From: an uncultured bacterium
GTDB taxonomy: Bacteria > Bacillota > Negativicutes > Veillonellales > Veillonellaceae
Direction of reading: 5' to 3'
Length of the DNA: 64,000 nt
Assembly: GCA_905214495.1 (NCBI GenBank)
Contig: CAJMLW010000001.1
Location: forward strand, 1 to 64,000
Shown: one piece after another, positions 29,516-38,959 of the stretch
How positions within the stretch are numbered: position 1 is the stretch's first letter
Layout of the letters: the number at the start of each line of letters is the position of its first letter
The notes under the pieces: model-generated
Told to the model about the DNA's origin: nothing
The model's database searches: none
Seen by the model: the letters and a program-made list of their open reading frames with translations, nothing else
Translations under genes and position numbers: made by a program

Positions 29516-29536
29516 ATGTATATAGTCCTTTTTTAT
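29509..29536 (+). terminator. Regulated terminator of the FMN riboswitch
   Basis: AAGGACTA pairs with TAGTCCTT followed by TTTT, ending 13 bases before ribD. Its left arm overlaps riboswitch P1; the two structures exclude an antiterminator. Confidence 0.88.
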
Positions 29537-29548
29537 TGAGGTATTATG

Positions 29549-30766
29549 ATGAACGACGAATTATATATGAAGCGTGCCATTTCTCTAGCGAAAATGGCAA
29601 CTGGACATACATCGCCCAATCCCTTGGTTGGTGCCGTCGTAGTAAAAAATAATACAATAGTTGGCGAAGGGTATCACCATAAGGCCGGTGAGGCCCATGC
29701 GGAAGTGCATGCTTTAGATGCTGCGGGCGACAATGCTAGGGGGGCTACCTTATATGTAACTCTTGAGCCTTGTGCTCATTATGGTAAGACCCCGCCATGT
29801 GCAAAGCGTGTCGTTGAATCTGGTATAGCTCGCGTTGTGATTGGTAGTACTGATCCAAATCCACTAGTGGCTGGTAAGGGCATTCAAATTCTTACTGAGG
29901 CAGGTATAGAGGTAACTACAGATGTATGTGTGGATGAATGTATTCAGTTGAATGAACATTTCTTTACATTTATTCAAACACATAAACCGTTTGTAACCAT
30001 AAAAAGTGCTATGTCCCTAGATGGTAAAATTGCTACTTTCACCGGTCAATCTCAATGGATTACGAATGAAAGTTCCCGTAAGGACGGACATATATTGCGA
30101 GCGTCTCATGATGCGATGCTTGTTGGTATTGGTACCATCTTGGCTGATGATCCATTGCTTAATTGTCGGCTCACTAGAGATGAATTATATGAAGCAATTA
30201 TCAATAGTAATGATGTATCGATAGATAATACATTAGAGGTGCATCAGCCAGATATTATTATTCTGGATAGTCAGGGGCGTACGCCAACGGATGCAAAGGT
30301 ATTTACGATACCAAATCGGAAGGTTATCATTTATGTAGCGAAAGGTTGTCCAGAGCAGCGTAGAATTGCTTTGGCTAATGTTGGAGCGATTGTAGAGCAA
30401 ATCCCAACAAAAACGGTACGTCAAGGACGTACCACTGATGTAGCTATAGATATTAAGAAGATAGATATTCAAGCGTGTTTGGAACATCTTGGGAAACAAG
30501 GATACACATCAGTGCTTGTTGAAGGTGGTTCCACCATTATCAGTTCCTTTGTTGAATCGTTGGCCTTTGATAAAATTGTTACCTATATAGGCAATCTTGT
30601 CATAGGGGGCGCGAATAGTACATCTGCTGTAGGCGGTACCGGTTTTGCTACATTACATGAGGCGCCTACTCTCGAATTTGCTAGTTCGCGAATACTAGAT
30701 AATAATATTCGCATAGAATCCTATCGTTCAGGAAGGGAGGGCTCCTATGTTTACAGGCATCGTTGA
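29549..30766 (+). CDS. ribD: Bifunctional pyrimidine deaminase/reductase RibD
   Basis: RibD performs the second and third steps of riboflavin synthesis from the GTP cyclohydrolase II product. The N-terminal zinc deaminase domain has HAEVHAL and PCAHYGKTPPCA; the reductase domain begins near KPFVTIKSAMSLDGKIAT. It has about 405 residues, somewhat longer than the usual 360-370, with an extra stretch near residues 210-232 (rich in Asn, Asp and Ile). GAGG lies 7 bases before this ATG; an ATG one codon earlier is possible. It overlaps ribE by 20 bases. Confidence 0.96.
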   Translation: MNDELYMKRAISLAKMATGHTSPNPLVGAVVVKNNTIVGEGYHHKAGEAHAEVHALDAAGDNARGATLYVTLEPCAHYGKTPPCAKRVVESGIARVVIGSTDPNPLVAGKGIQILTEAGIEVTTDVCVDECIQLNEHFFTFIQTHKPFVTIKSAMSLDGKIATFTGQSQWITNESSRKDGHILRASHDAMLVGIGTILADDPLLNCRLTRDELYEAIINSNDVSIDNTLEVHQPDIIILDSQGRTPTDAKVFTIPNRKVIIYVAKGCPEQRRIALANVGAIVEQIPTKTVRQGRTTDVAIDIKKIDIQACLEHLGKQGYTSVLVEGGSTIISSFVESLAFDKIVTYIGNLVIGGANSTSAVGGTGFATLHEAPTLEFASSRILDNNIRIESYRSGREGSYVYRHR

Positions 30767-31403
30767 AGAAGTTGGCAAAATAGTAAGCGTTAAAAGGGGT
30801 GCCCAATCCTTAGTGTTGACGATCGGTGGCAATACAATTTTTGACGATTTAAAAATTGGCGATTCTGTAGCGGTTAATGGCGTTTGTTTAACTGCCACAT
30901 CTATTGGAAATCACCAATTTACTGCAGATGTTATGCCGGAGTCAATAAGTATGACGACGTTTACCAATTTAAAGGTAAATCAACCCGTTAATCTCGAACG
31001 CGCTATGGCTGCTAATGGAAGATTTGGAGGTCATATCGTGGCTGGTCATGTAGATGGTACTGGTCGTATTGTCAATATGAAACGTACAGATAACGCTATT
31101 ATTTTCACGATTTCTGCACCAAAACCGATAATGGATTACGTCATTTATAAAGGATCTATTACAATCGATGGCATTAGCTTAACGGTTATGGAAAGAACGG
31201 AATCGACCTTTTCTGTATCTATCATTCCGCATACATTAAGCGAAACTGTGCTCGGATATGCATCGATTGGTACAGAGGTAAATTTAGAAACAGATATTAC
31301 AGGCCGTTATATTCGTCATTTTATGATATTAGATGAGCCTACACATACAAGTAAGTCTCAAAAATCCATGGAATCTCTATTAGTAGAGAACGGATTTATG
31401 TAA
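30747..31403 (+). CDS. ribE: Riboflavin synthase alpha chain
   Basis: This enzyme dismutates two lumazine molecules into riboflavin and the diaminouracil. It has 218 residues with the duplicated lumazine-binding barrel: MFTGIVEEVGKIVS opens the first copy and GGHIVAGHVDGTGRIV the second. AAGGGAGG lies 7 bases before the ATG within the end of ribD, implying coupled translation. Confidence 0.96.
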   Translation: MFTGIVEEVGKIVSVKRGAQSLVLTIGGNTIFDDLKIGDSVAVNGVCLTATSIGNHQFTADVMPESISMTTFTNLKVNQPVNLERAMAANGRFGGHIVAGHVDGTGRIVNMKRTDNAIIFTISAPKPIMDYVIYKGSITIDGISLTVMERTESTFSVSIIPHTLSETVLGYASIGTEVNLETDITGRYIRHFMILDEPTHTSKSQKSMESLLVENGFM

Positions 31404-31420
31404 AAGGAGGAGTTGTCTCC

Positions 31421-32623
31421 ATGAATTATACATTGAACACCATTGAAGAAGTTCTTCAAGATATGAAAGTTGGTAAACCTGTTATTATCGTTGATGATGA
31501 AAACCGCGAAAATGAGGGCGATTTAATCATCGCTGCAGAGTTTGCTACTCAAGAAAATATTAATTTCTTTGTTAAATATGCACGTGGTATCGTGTGCACT
31601 CCAATGAGACGAGAATCTTTGGAACGCCTTGGTATTCCTGCAATGGTTACAAAGAATACGGATAATCATGAAACAGCATTTACTGTTACCGTTGACCATG
31701 TAGATACGACAACGGGTGTGTCTCCTGCAGAACGGGCCTATACGATTCAAAAACTATTAGATCCAACTGCAAAACCTGCTGATTTTCGTCGACCTGGACA
31801 CGTATTTCCATTGGTATATAAAGAAGGTGGCGTTCTCGTACGCCAAGGTCATACTGAAGCATCTGTTGACCTTTGTCGTCTTGCTGGTTTGCAAGAGGCT
31901 GCTGTTATCTGTGAAATCACTAAAGATGATGGTGATATGGCACGTTTACCGGATCTAATCGAATTTGCTAAGGAACATGATTTGAAAATTGCGTCCGTAG
32001 CTGAACTCATTGAATACCGCAAACAACATGAAGATATGATCGGATTAGGCGCTTGTTCCCAATTACCAACAAAATTTGGTGATTTCAATATCTTCGTATT
32101 TAAAAATGATTTAGATCATAAAGAGCATCTGGCAATCGTTAAGGGCGATGTACAAGATTGTGAAGATGTGCTTGTACGTATTCACTCCGAATGTTTAACA
32201 GGGGATGTATTTGGTTCTAAACGTTGCGATTGTGGTGAACAATTAGAAAATGCATTACGCTCCATCGAAAAAGAGGGCAAAGGCGTTGTAGTCTATATGC
32301 GTCAAGAAGGCCGTGGTATTGGCTTAACAAATAAAATTAAGGCCTATGCATTGCAAGAACAAGGTCTTGATACAGTAGAAGCGAATGAACAATTAGGTTT
32401 TCCTGCAGATATGCGCGAATATTCTTTAGCGGCTCAAATTATTCGTTTCTTAGGTATTAATAGTATCCGTTTATTGACGAATAACCCTGAAAAGCGCCAT
32501 GGATTAGAACATTGGGGTGTTGATGTACACAAACGTGTACCTCTTATTATTCCTGCCAACAAATTTAATGCAGGCTATTTGAAAACAAAAGAAGAAAAAA
32601 TGGGTCATATGTTAGAGGACTAA
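31421..32623 (+). CDS. ribBA: Bifunctional DHBP synthase / GTP cyclohydrolase II
   Basis: RibBA makes both riboflavin precursors. Residues 1-200 are the 3,4-dihydroxy-2-butanone 4-phosphate synthase domain (DDENRENEGDLIIAAEF), residues 205-400 the GTP cyclohydrolase II domain with its zinc cysteines (CLTGDVFGSKRCDCGEQ) and RQEGRGIGL. It has 400 residues, normal for the fusion. AAAGGAGG precedes the ATG. Third gene of the flavin operon. Confidence 0.97.
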   Translation: MNYTLNTIEEVLQDMKVGKPVIIVDDENRENEGDLIIAAEFATQENINFFVKYARGIVCTPMRRESLERLGIPAMVTKNTDNHETAFTVTVDHVDTTTGVSPAERAYTIQKLLDPTAKPADFRRPGHVFPLVYKEGGVLVRQGHTEASVDLCRLAGLQEAAVICEITKDDGDMARLPDLIEFAKEHDLKIASVAELIEYRKQHEDMIGLGACSQLPTKFGDFNIFVFKNDLDHKEHLAIVKGDVQDCEDVLVRIHSECLTGDVFGSKRCDCGEQLENALRSIEKEGKGVVVYMRQEGRGIGLTNKIKAYALQEQGLDTVEANEQLGFPADMREYSLAAQIIRFLGINSIRLLTNNPEKRHGLEHWGVDVHKRVPLIIPANKFNAGYLKTKEEKMGHMLED

Positions 32624-32676
32624 TTTTTCTTTACTAACTTAGATATGTAAACTAATCATTCATAGGAGGCTATAAC

Positions 32677-33138
32677 ATGCTGGTTCAAGAAGGTAATTTG
32701 GTTGGTACTGGTAAAAAATTTGCTATTATCGGTTCTCGTTTTAATGAGTTCATTACATCTAAATTAATTGGTGGCGCAGAAGATTGTTTATTGCGTCATG
32801 ATGTTAAACAAGAAGATATTACAGTCATTTGGGTTCCTGGTGCTTATGAAATTCCTTTGATTGCAAAAAAAGCAGCTTTATCTGGTCGTTATGATGCTGT
32901 TATTTGTGTAGGTGCAGTTATTCGTGGGGCTACTACACATTATGATTATGTTTGTAATGAAGTAGCTAAAGGTATTGCTCACGTTTCTTTAGAAACCGGT
33001 ATCCCTGTTATGTTCGGTGTAGTTACCACCGAAAATATTGAACAAGCTATCGAACGTGCTGGTACAAAAGCGGGTAATAAAGGTTACGATTGCGCTATGG
33101 GTGCTATCGAAATGGTTAATCTTATCGATCAAATCTAA
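32677..33138 (+). CDS. ribH: 6,7-dimethyl-8-ribityllumazine synthase
   Basis: RibH condenses DHBP with the diaminouracil to form lumazine, as icosahedral 60-mers in many bacteria. It has 153 residues. Family blocks are [34 protein letters not shown] and ATTEN-like [22 protein letters not shown] lies before the ATG. It ends the operon with a terminator directly after. Confidence 0.97.
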   Translation: MLVQEGNLVGTGKKFAIIGSRFNEFITSKLIGGAEDCLLRHDVKQEDITVIWVPGAYEIPLIAKKAALSGRYDAVICVGAVIRGATTHYDYVCNEVAKGIAHVSLETGIPVMFGVVTTENIEQAIERAGTKAGNKGYDCAMGAIEMVNLIDQI

Positions 33139-33149
33139 ATCAACCTTTG

Positions 33150-33187
33150 AAAACACTCGGTATCGTATGATACTGAGTGTTTTTTAT
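33150..33187 (+). terminator. Terminator of the riboflavin operon
   Basis: AACACTCGGTATC pairs with GATACTGAGTGTT around GTAT, followed by six T. Confidence 0.9.
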
Positions 33188-33266
33188 ATCGAAAATATGT
33201 TCTTTTAGTAGAAAAATCATGCAAACAAACATATGTTCCTATATAATGGAAAATATGCATATATCA

Positions 33267-33275
33267 TGCTATACT
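33267..33275 (+). promoter_or_regulatory. Extended -10 promoter of hslO
   Basis: TGC-TATACT at 33267-33275, about 58 bases before hslO, with no good -35. Confidence 0.4.
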
Positions 33276-33333
33276 ATATAGGCACTAAAGAGTGTAATAC
33301 ATAATAATTTGATAATATATAAGGAATGATTGA

Positions 33334-34212
33334 ATGGATTATATAAAACGTTTTACTACCCGTGAGGGGGTTCGTATGTCATTAGCCGTTACAACGGATA
33401 CGGTAGAGACCGCGCGTGTACGTCATGATTTATGGCCGGTCGCAACAGCTGCTCTAGGACGTGCCATGACGGGCGCTCTATTATTGGCTGGTGATTTTAA
33501 AAATCATGAGAATGTAAGTCTTCGCATTAAAGGTGATGGCCCGCTTGGTGTTGTACATGTCGATGCATTTTCCGATAATACTGTTCGCGGTTATGTAGAT
33601 GAGCCACATGTGGATGTGCCATTAAAACGTGCTGGAAAATTCGATGTTGGTGCTGCAGTCGGACACCATGGAGAAGTACAAGTTACAAGATTCACTAAAT
33701 TGGCTCAAGATTATACATCTACTAGCTCTATTCAAAGCGGTGAAGTAGCAGAGGACTTGGCGTATTACCTTTATACATCTGAACAGGTGCCATCAACGAT
33801 TAGCCTAGGCGTTCTCGTAGACCCAGATTATCATACCATTGTAGCTGGTGGTTTTATTGTTCAAGCTTTACCTGATGCTACCGATGCTGCATTGGCTATG
33901 GTAGAAAAGAATATCAATGAATTAGGACCTGTTACAGAATATTTAAAAGAACATCCTGATGGCAAAGGCCTTGTTGAGAAAGTGCTAGACGGCCTTACTG
34001 TTAATGAAGTCTATAACGAACCAGTATCTTTTAAATGTCGTTGTAGTCGTGATCGATTCGCTGGCGTTCTTATGACATTGCGTGAAGATGATAAGAAATC
34101 CCTTTTAGAAGACGAAACAACAGAGCTAGTTTGTCATTACTGTAACGAAAAGTATCATTTCTCTAAAAAAGAACTAGAAGATATGTTTACACCTAAAGGA
34201 CCAATTCAATAA
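33334..34212 (+). CDS. hslO: Redox-regulated chaperone Hsp33
   Basis: Hsp33 is a cytoplasmic holdase turned on by oxidative unfolding of its zinc centre. It has 292 residues. The zinc-binding C-terminus shows CRCSRDRFAGVLMTL and CHYCNEKYHFS, the CxC plus CxxC pattern. The N-terminal core begins DYIKRFTTREGVRMSLAVTT. A weak AAGGA precedes the ATG. It is a separate unit between the flavin operon and the methylthioadenosine genes. Confidence 0.96.
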   Translation: MDYIKRFTTREGVRMSLAVTTDTVETARVRHDLWPVATAALGRAMTGALLLAGDFKNHENVSLRIKGDGPLGVVHVDAFSDNTVRGYVDEPHVDVPLKRAGKFDVGAAVGHHGEVQVTRFTKLAQDYTSTSSIQSGEVAEDLAYYLYTSEQVPSTISLGVLVDPDYHTIVAGGFIVQALPDATDAALAMVEKNINELGPVTEYLKEHPDGKGLVEKVLDGLTVNEVYNEPVSFKCRCSRDRFAGVLMTLREDDKKSLLEDETTELVCHYCNEKYHFSKKELEDMFTPKGPIQ

Positions 34213-34230
34213 TAAAACTTTTTCTATAGA

Positions 34231-34260
34231 TTGTTTTATCATTATGTGCGAAAATATAAA
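34231..34260 (+). promoter_or_regulatory. Possible promoter of the methylthioadenosine gene group
   Basis: TTGTTT at 34231-34236, an 18-base spacer, TATAAA at 34255-34260, 28 bases before the mtnP start. Confidence 0.45.
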
Positions 34261-34288
34261 GATAGAGTATTTTTAATAGGAGGCAACT

Positions 34289-35083
34289 ATGAGTGCAATC
34301 GGTGTAATTGGCGGAACAGGTGTTTATGATCCGTCTATATTTGAAAATATTCATGAAGAATCCTTGATGACTCCTTATGGAGAGATTGATTATGTTCAAG
34401 GAACATATAAAGGTAAAACTGTAATTTTTGTGGCTCGTCATGGTAAAGACCATACGATTCCTCCACATAAAATTAATTATCGTGCCAATATTTGGGGCCT
34501 AAAAAAGCTAGGCGTTAAATTCATTATTTCCACGACTGCCGTAGGTTCTTTGAATAAGAATTTTGCACCTGGCCACTTTGTTTTAACAGATCAATTTCTT
34601 GATTTTACAAAAAATCGCGTCACTACATTCTATGAAGGTGGCAATCGTCCGGTAGCACATTTAGATGTAACAAATCCATATTGCTCTGAGCTTCGTCAAA
34701 TCATTGAATCTGTAGGTAAAGAACAAAAATTGTCTATTCATAATGGCGGTACCTATGTATGTACAGAAGGTCCACGTTTTGAAACACCTGCAGAGATTAA
34801 AATGTTCCATATGCTTGGTGGCGATACAGTAGGTATGACGAATGTACCAGAGGTTAATCTTGCAAACGAAGCGGAAATGGCGTACACAACAATCTCTATG
34901 ATTACGAACTACGCTGCGGGCATTTCTGAAAATGCCCTTACCCACAGCGAAGTAGTTGAAATGATGGGAGAAATGGCATCTCAATTGAAAGCTCTTATTT
35001 TAGGCACAATTGAGGCTATTGATATGAATGCAGACTATGCTGCTCATCATCGTATGGCTGAATACGGCGGATTTAAATTATAA
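34289..35083 (+). CDS. mtnP: 5'-methylthioadenosine/methylthioinosine phosphorylase
   Basis: A 264-residue purine nucleoside phosphorylase of the MTAP class. IGVIGGTGVYDP, VARHGKDHTIPPHKINYRAN and GGTYVCTEGPRFETPAEI are typical. At the base-recognition loop the protein reads SMITNYAAGIS where, from memory, human MTAP has Asp220 and Asp222; Asn plus Ala here are as in phosphorylases for 6-oxopurines, so methylthioinosine may be the true substrate. AGGAGG precedes the ATG. It leads a group mtnP-mtnA-ahcY-mtaD. Confidence 0.9.
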   Translation: MSAIGVIGGTGVYDPSIFENIHEESLMTPYGEIDYVQGTYKGKTVIFVARHGKDHTIPPHKINYRANIWGLKKLGVKFIISTTAVGSLNKNFAPGHFVLTDQFLDFTKNRVTTFYEGGNRPVAHLDVTNPYCSELRQIIESVGKEQKLSIHNGGTYVCTEGPRFETPAEIKMFHMLGGDTVGMTNVPEVNLANEAEMAYTTISMITNYAAGISENALTHSEVVEMMGEMASQLKALILGTIEAIDMNADYAAHHRMAEYGGFKL

Positions 35084-35126
35084 GAGATCGTATCCATTTT
35101 GATATGACAATATGGAGGGAGTTCTC

Positions 35127-36185
35127 ATGAACAATATTAAATGGCGTGATGGTACGCTCATTTTATTAGATCAAACAAAATTGCCAACTCATGTGGAATA
35201 TATACATTGTACCGATTGGCGACAAGTGGCCGAGGCGATAAAGATGCTTCGTGTCCGTGGAGCTCCTGCTATCGGCGTTGCTGCTGGTTATGGTCTTATT
35301 TTAGCGGCTGTGGAGGCAAATCGTTTAGAGGTTCCCTTTCCTGAACAGCTATCAACCTTTTATGAGTGGAGTGAAGAATTAAAGGAAACTCGACCGACGG
35401 CGATTAATTTAGCTTGGGCTGTTAATCGTATTATAGCGATTGTGAAAGCCGGTCCGTTTGCGTCTATGCATGAAATTATAGACCGCATCACGCATGAGGC
35501 CATTGTTATCCATGAAGAGGATGTACAACTTAACACACGCATGGCTATTAATGGGGCCACTTTATTTAAAGGAAAACAAAATTTACGAATCTTAACACAT
35601 TGTAATGCTGGTGCTTTAGCTACAGGTGGTCTTGGCACTGCACTTGGTGTGATTCGTAAACTACATGAACAGGGCCAATTAGAAATGGTATATGCTGATG
35701 AAACGCGTCCTTTATTACAAGGTGCACGTTTAACGGCTTTTGAACTCCATGAAGATGGTATTCCTGTTACATTAGAGACAGACAATATGGCGGCCTATGC
35801 AATGCAACAAGGTTTAATCGATGCAATTATAGTTGGTGCCGATCGTATTACAACAGAAGGTGATGTAGCTAATAAAATTGGTACTTATGGATTAGCAGTG
35901 CTTGCAAAATTCCATAATATTCCATTTTATGTAGCTGCTCCATATAGTACATTTGATTTTACACTCAAAGATGGTAAGGATATTCCTATTGAAATGCGCG
36001 CTGATGATGAAGTGTTGACATTCCAAGGTGTGCCATCTGCGCCTACGGGTATTCATGTATTAAACCCCGCTTTTGATGTAACACCTCATGAACTATTAAC
36101 AGCTATTATTACTGAAGAAGGTGTTTTAACACCAAACTATCAAGAGTCTATTGCTCGCTTACAATCCGTTGTTGACAATAAGTAG
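35127..36185 (+). CDS. mtnA: Methylthioribose-1-phosphate isomerase
   Basis: MtnA converts 5-methylthioribose 1-phosphate to methylthioribulose 1-phosphate. From 35127 it has 352 residues; an upstream in-frame ATG at 35112 holds the ribosome site GGAGGGAG, so 35127 is preferred. Motifs: RVRGAPAIGVAAGYG, THCNAGALATGGLGTALG (catalytic Cys) and VGADRITTEGDVANKIGTYG (catalytic Asp). It is related to eIF2B-like proteins, but these residues fix the isomerase call. The substrate would come from the phosphorylase just upstream. Confidence 0.94.
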   Translation: MNNIKWRDGTLILLDQTKLPTHVEYIHCTDWRQVAEAIKMLRVRGAPAIGVAAGYGLILAAVEANRLEVPFPEQLSTFYEWSEELKETRPTAINLAWAVNRIIAIVKAGPFASMHEIIDRITHEAIVIHEEDVQLNTRMAINGATLFKGKQNLRILTHCNAGALATGGLGTALGVIRKLHEQGQLEMVYADETRPLLQGARLTAFELHEDGIPVTLETDNMAAYAMQQGLIDAIIVGADRITTEGDVANKIGTYGLAVLAKFHNIPFYVAAPYSTFDFTLKDGKDIPIEMRADDEVLTFQGVPSAPTGIHVLNPAFDVTPHELLTAIITEEGVLTPNYQESIARLQSVVDNK

Positions 36186-36276
36186 ATGTCATTACGGATG
36201 TATATAAAACTTATCATGTTAAAGTAAGTTCTTTTCATAACCTGTATATTATTAATTGAAGAATGAAGGGGTACAT

Positions 36277-37521
36277 ATGCAATCATTAATTAAAGATATC
36301 AATCTCGCTGCTGAAGGCCGTAAAAAAATCGATTGGGTTTCTAATTTTATGCCTACACTAAATACATTAGGCGATCGTTTTGAAAAAGAACAAACTTTCA
36401 AAGGCCAAACAATTGTTGTTTCCGTTCACTTGGAAGCTAAAACTGCATACCTTGCAACTGTGTTAAAGCGCGGTGGTGCTGATGTCATCGTTACAGGCTC
36501 AAACCCTCTTTCTACACAAGATGATGTAGCTGCGGGACTTGTTGACATGGGTCTTACTGTATATGCTTGGTACGACTGTACTGATGAAGAATATTTTATG
36601 TTCCTCAACAAAGCGTTGGATCATAAACCTCATATTATCATCGATGACGGTGGTGACCTTGTTAATTTATTACACACAACACGTACTGATGCAAAAGAAC
36701 GTTTGTTAGGTGGTAGTGAAGAAACTACAACAGGTGTTCATCGTTTGTATGCATTGGAACATGCTAAACAATTGACATTCCCTATGATTGCTGTTAATGA
36801 TTCTAACTGTAAATACTTATTCGATAATCGCTATGGTACAGGCCAATCTGTATGGGATGGTATCATGCGTACTACCAACCTTACAGTAGCAGGTAAAAAC
36901 GTTGTAGTTGCTGGTTATGGCTGGTGCGGTAAAGGCGTTGCAATGCGTGCTAAAGGTTTAGGCGCTCACGTATTTGTTACAGAAGTTGATCCTATTAAAG
37001 CTATTGAAGCAGTATTTGATGGCTTCACTGTATTGCCTATGATAGAAGCTGCTAAAATTGGCGATATCTTCTGTACTGTAACAGGTTGTAAAGATGTTAT
37101 CGTAAAAGAACATTACGAAGTTATGAAGGACAAAGCCGTTCTTTGCAACGCTGGTCATTTTGATTGTGAAGTAAATGTTCACGATTTAGAACAAGTAGCG
37201 GTTAGCCATGAACGTGTTCGTCAAAATATCGAAGGCTATACAATGGCTGATGGTCGTAAACTCTATGTATTGGCTGAAGGTCGTCTTGTAAACTTAGCAG
37301 CAGGCGATGGTCATCCTGCTGAAATTATGGACTTGTCCTTTGCTATGCAAGCATTGGCTGCTGAACATGTATTAAACAATGGTAAAAACATGGAGCCAAA
37401 AGTGTATGTATTGCCTCGTGAACTTGATGAAGAAGTAGCAAAAATTAAATTACACTCCATGGGCTACGATTTAGATTCATTAACACAAGATCAAATCGAT
37501 TACTTAACAAAGGTAAACTAA
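36277..37521 (+). CDS. ahcY: Adenosylhomocysteinase, archaeal/Thermotoga-like short form
   Basis: It hydrolyses S-adenosylhomocysteine (or its inosyl form) to homocysteine. GAAGGGG lies before the ATG at 36277; a TTG at 36256 is inside the ribosome-site stretch. The product has 414 residues. The NAD-binding fold is [19 protein letters not shown] and the catalytic region [12 protein letters not shown] and [31 protein letters not shown] and the C-terminus ending YLTKVN, without the usual Lys-x-x-x-Tyr-Arg-Tyr tail, match the archaeal/Thermotoga-type form. Confidence 0.92.
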   Translation: MQSLIKDINLAAEGRKKIDWVSNFMPTLNTLGDRFEKEQTFKGQTIVVSVHLEAKTAYLATVLKRGGADVIVTGSNPLSTQDDVAAGLVDMGLTVYAWYDCTDEEYFMFLNKALDHKPHIIIDDGGDLVNLLHTTRTDAKERLLGGSEETTTGVHRLYALEHAKQLTFPMIAVNDSNCKYLFDNRYGTGQSVWDGIMRTTNLTVAGKNVVVAGYGWCGKGVAMRAKGLGAHVFVTEVDPIKAIEAVFDGFTVLPMIEAAKIGDIFCTVTGCKDVIVKEHYEVMKDKAVLCNAGHFDCEVNVHDLEQVAVSHERVRQNIEGYTMADGRKLYVLAEGRLVNLAAGDGHPAEIMDLSFAMQALAAEHVLNNGKNMEPKVYVLPRELDEEVAKIKLHSMGYDLDSLTQDQIDYLTKVN

Positions 37522-37547
37522 TATAATCTTTAACTTGAACATCTTAT

Positions 37548-37573
37548 TAACCGAGTCTATATAGGCTCGGTTA
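37548..37573 (+). terminator. Weak hairpin between ahcY and mtaD
   Basis: TAACCGAGTCTAT pairs with ATAGGCTCGGTTA, but no T-run follows, so it may be an mRNA processing or partial stop signal rather than a full terminator. Confidence 0.4.
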
Positions 37574-37593
37574 TACCTATACAAGGAGGCATT

Positions 37594-38877
37594 ATGTCAG
37601 ATTTATTAATTACCAATGTAGATGTTCTTACCGACAATGGAACATTAAAAAATCATGCTGTTGCAATCGAAAATGGTTATATTACTGCTATCTTAACCGG
37701 AGAAGAAGCAAAATCTGCACAATCAAAGGAAATACTAGACGGTAAAGGTCAATTGGCCGCTCCAGGTCTCGTCAATACACATACGCATATAGCGATGGGA
37801 TTATTCCGTAACTATGCTGATGATTTAGAACTTATGGATTGGCTTGAAACAGCGATTTGGCCAACGGAAGCCAAATTGAATGACGATCTTGTCAAATGGG
37901 GTACACAACTAGGTATTGCAGAGATGCTACGTTCTGGTACGACTACATTTAGCGATATGTATTTCTTTATGAATACAACAGCTGATGTTGTGAAAGAAAC
38001 CGGTATTCGTGCTGTATTGTCCCGTGGTCTTGCTGGTGTTTCTCCTACAGCTGATCAAGCGCTTGTGGAAAATGCAGATTTGTTCCGTACCTATCATGGT
38101 TATGATAATGACCGCATCAAGGTCCTATTAGGACCACATGCGCCATATACTTGTCCAGATGCGTATATGGAAAAGGTTATTGCTTTATCTCATGAACTAA
38201 ATTGTGGCATTCATATGCACTTATCCGAAACCAAAGGGGAAGTGGAAAATGTTATAAAAGCGACTGGTAAGACACCAATCGCTCATATGCATGATTTAGG
38301 TTTGTTCTGGAATACTACATTAGCAGCTCACTGCGTACATGTAACAGAAGAAGATATGGCTATTATGGCTGAAAATAATGTAGCTGTAGCTCATAATCCA
38401 CAATCTAACTTGAAACTGGCTAGCGGTATTGCGCCTATTCCTGAAATGATAGAAAAAGGGATTACTGTAGGTCTTGGTACAGATGGTTCTGCATCAAATA
38501 ACAATGCGGATATGCTTGAAGAAGTTCGTTTAGCAGCTACATTACATAAAGCTCGTCTCTATGATCCAAAGGCTATTCCTGCACAAGCGGCTTGGAATAT
38601 GGGGACTATAGAAGGGGCCAAAGCTATTGGATATAATGACCTCGGTAAAATTGCTGTAGGTCAACGTGCCGATATCGTATTATACGATGTATCTGGTATG
38701 CATTGGATGCCTCGATATAATGATGTAGCAGCACTTGTATACTCAGCTAATAGCTCTGATGCAAATACAGTTATTGTAGCCGGCAAGGTTCTTATGAAAA
38801 ATAAAGAACTATTGACTATCGATGAAGAAAAATTGCGTAGCGAAATCGGTAAGGCTCAAGAGTATTTTAAAAACTAA
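37594..38877 (+). CDS. mtaD: 5-methylthioadenosine/S-adenosylhomocysteine deaminase
   Basis: An amidohydrolase-fold metalloenzyme that deaminates MTA, SAH and related nucleosides to inosine forms. It has 427 residues. Metal and catalytic residues are seen in VNTHTHIAMGLFRN, GPHAPYTC, IHMHLSETKGEVEN, AAHCVHVTEEDM and GLGTDGSASNNN. AAGGAGG lies before the ATG. It follows ahcY and ends at a terminator, so it can act on the same two by-products of SAM use. Confidence 0.93.
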   Translation: MSDLLITNVDVLTDNGTLKNHAVAIENGYITAILTGEEAKSAQSKEILDGKGQLAAPGLVNTHTHIAMGLFRNYADDLELMDWLETAIWPTEAKLNDDLVKWGTQLGIAEMLRSGTTTFSDMYFFMNTTADVVKETGIRAVLSRGLAGVSPTADQALVENADLFRTYHGYDNDRIKVLLGPHAPYTCPDAYMEKVIALSHELNCGIHMHLSETKGEVENVIKATGKTPIAHMHDLGLFWNTTLAAHCVHVTEEDMAIMAENNVAVAHNPQSNLKLASGIAPIPEMIEKGITVGLGTDGSASNNNADMLEEVRLAATLHKARLYDPKAIPAQAAWNMGTIEGAKAIGYNDLGKIAVGQRADIVLYDVSGMHWMPRYNDVAALVYSANSSDANTVIVAGKVLMKNKELLTIDEEKLRSEIGKAQEYFKN

Positions 38878-38897
38878 GATCATATACCACATATAAC

Positions 38898-38937
38898 GAA
38901 AACCCACTCATGATATAGTTCATAGAGTGGGTTTTGT
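38898..38937. terminator. Terminator after mtaD
   Basis: AAAACCCACTC pairs with GAGTGGGTTTT over an AT-rich loop; A-run and T-run on either side let it serve mtaD and the convergent methyltransferase. Confidence 0.85.
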
Positions 38938-38959
38938 GTTGTCTAGCGTAATACGAATT

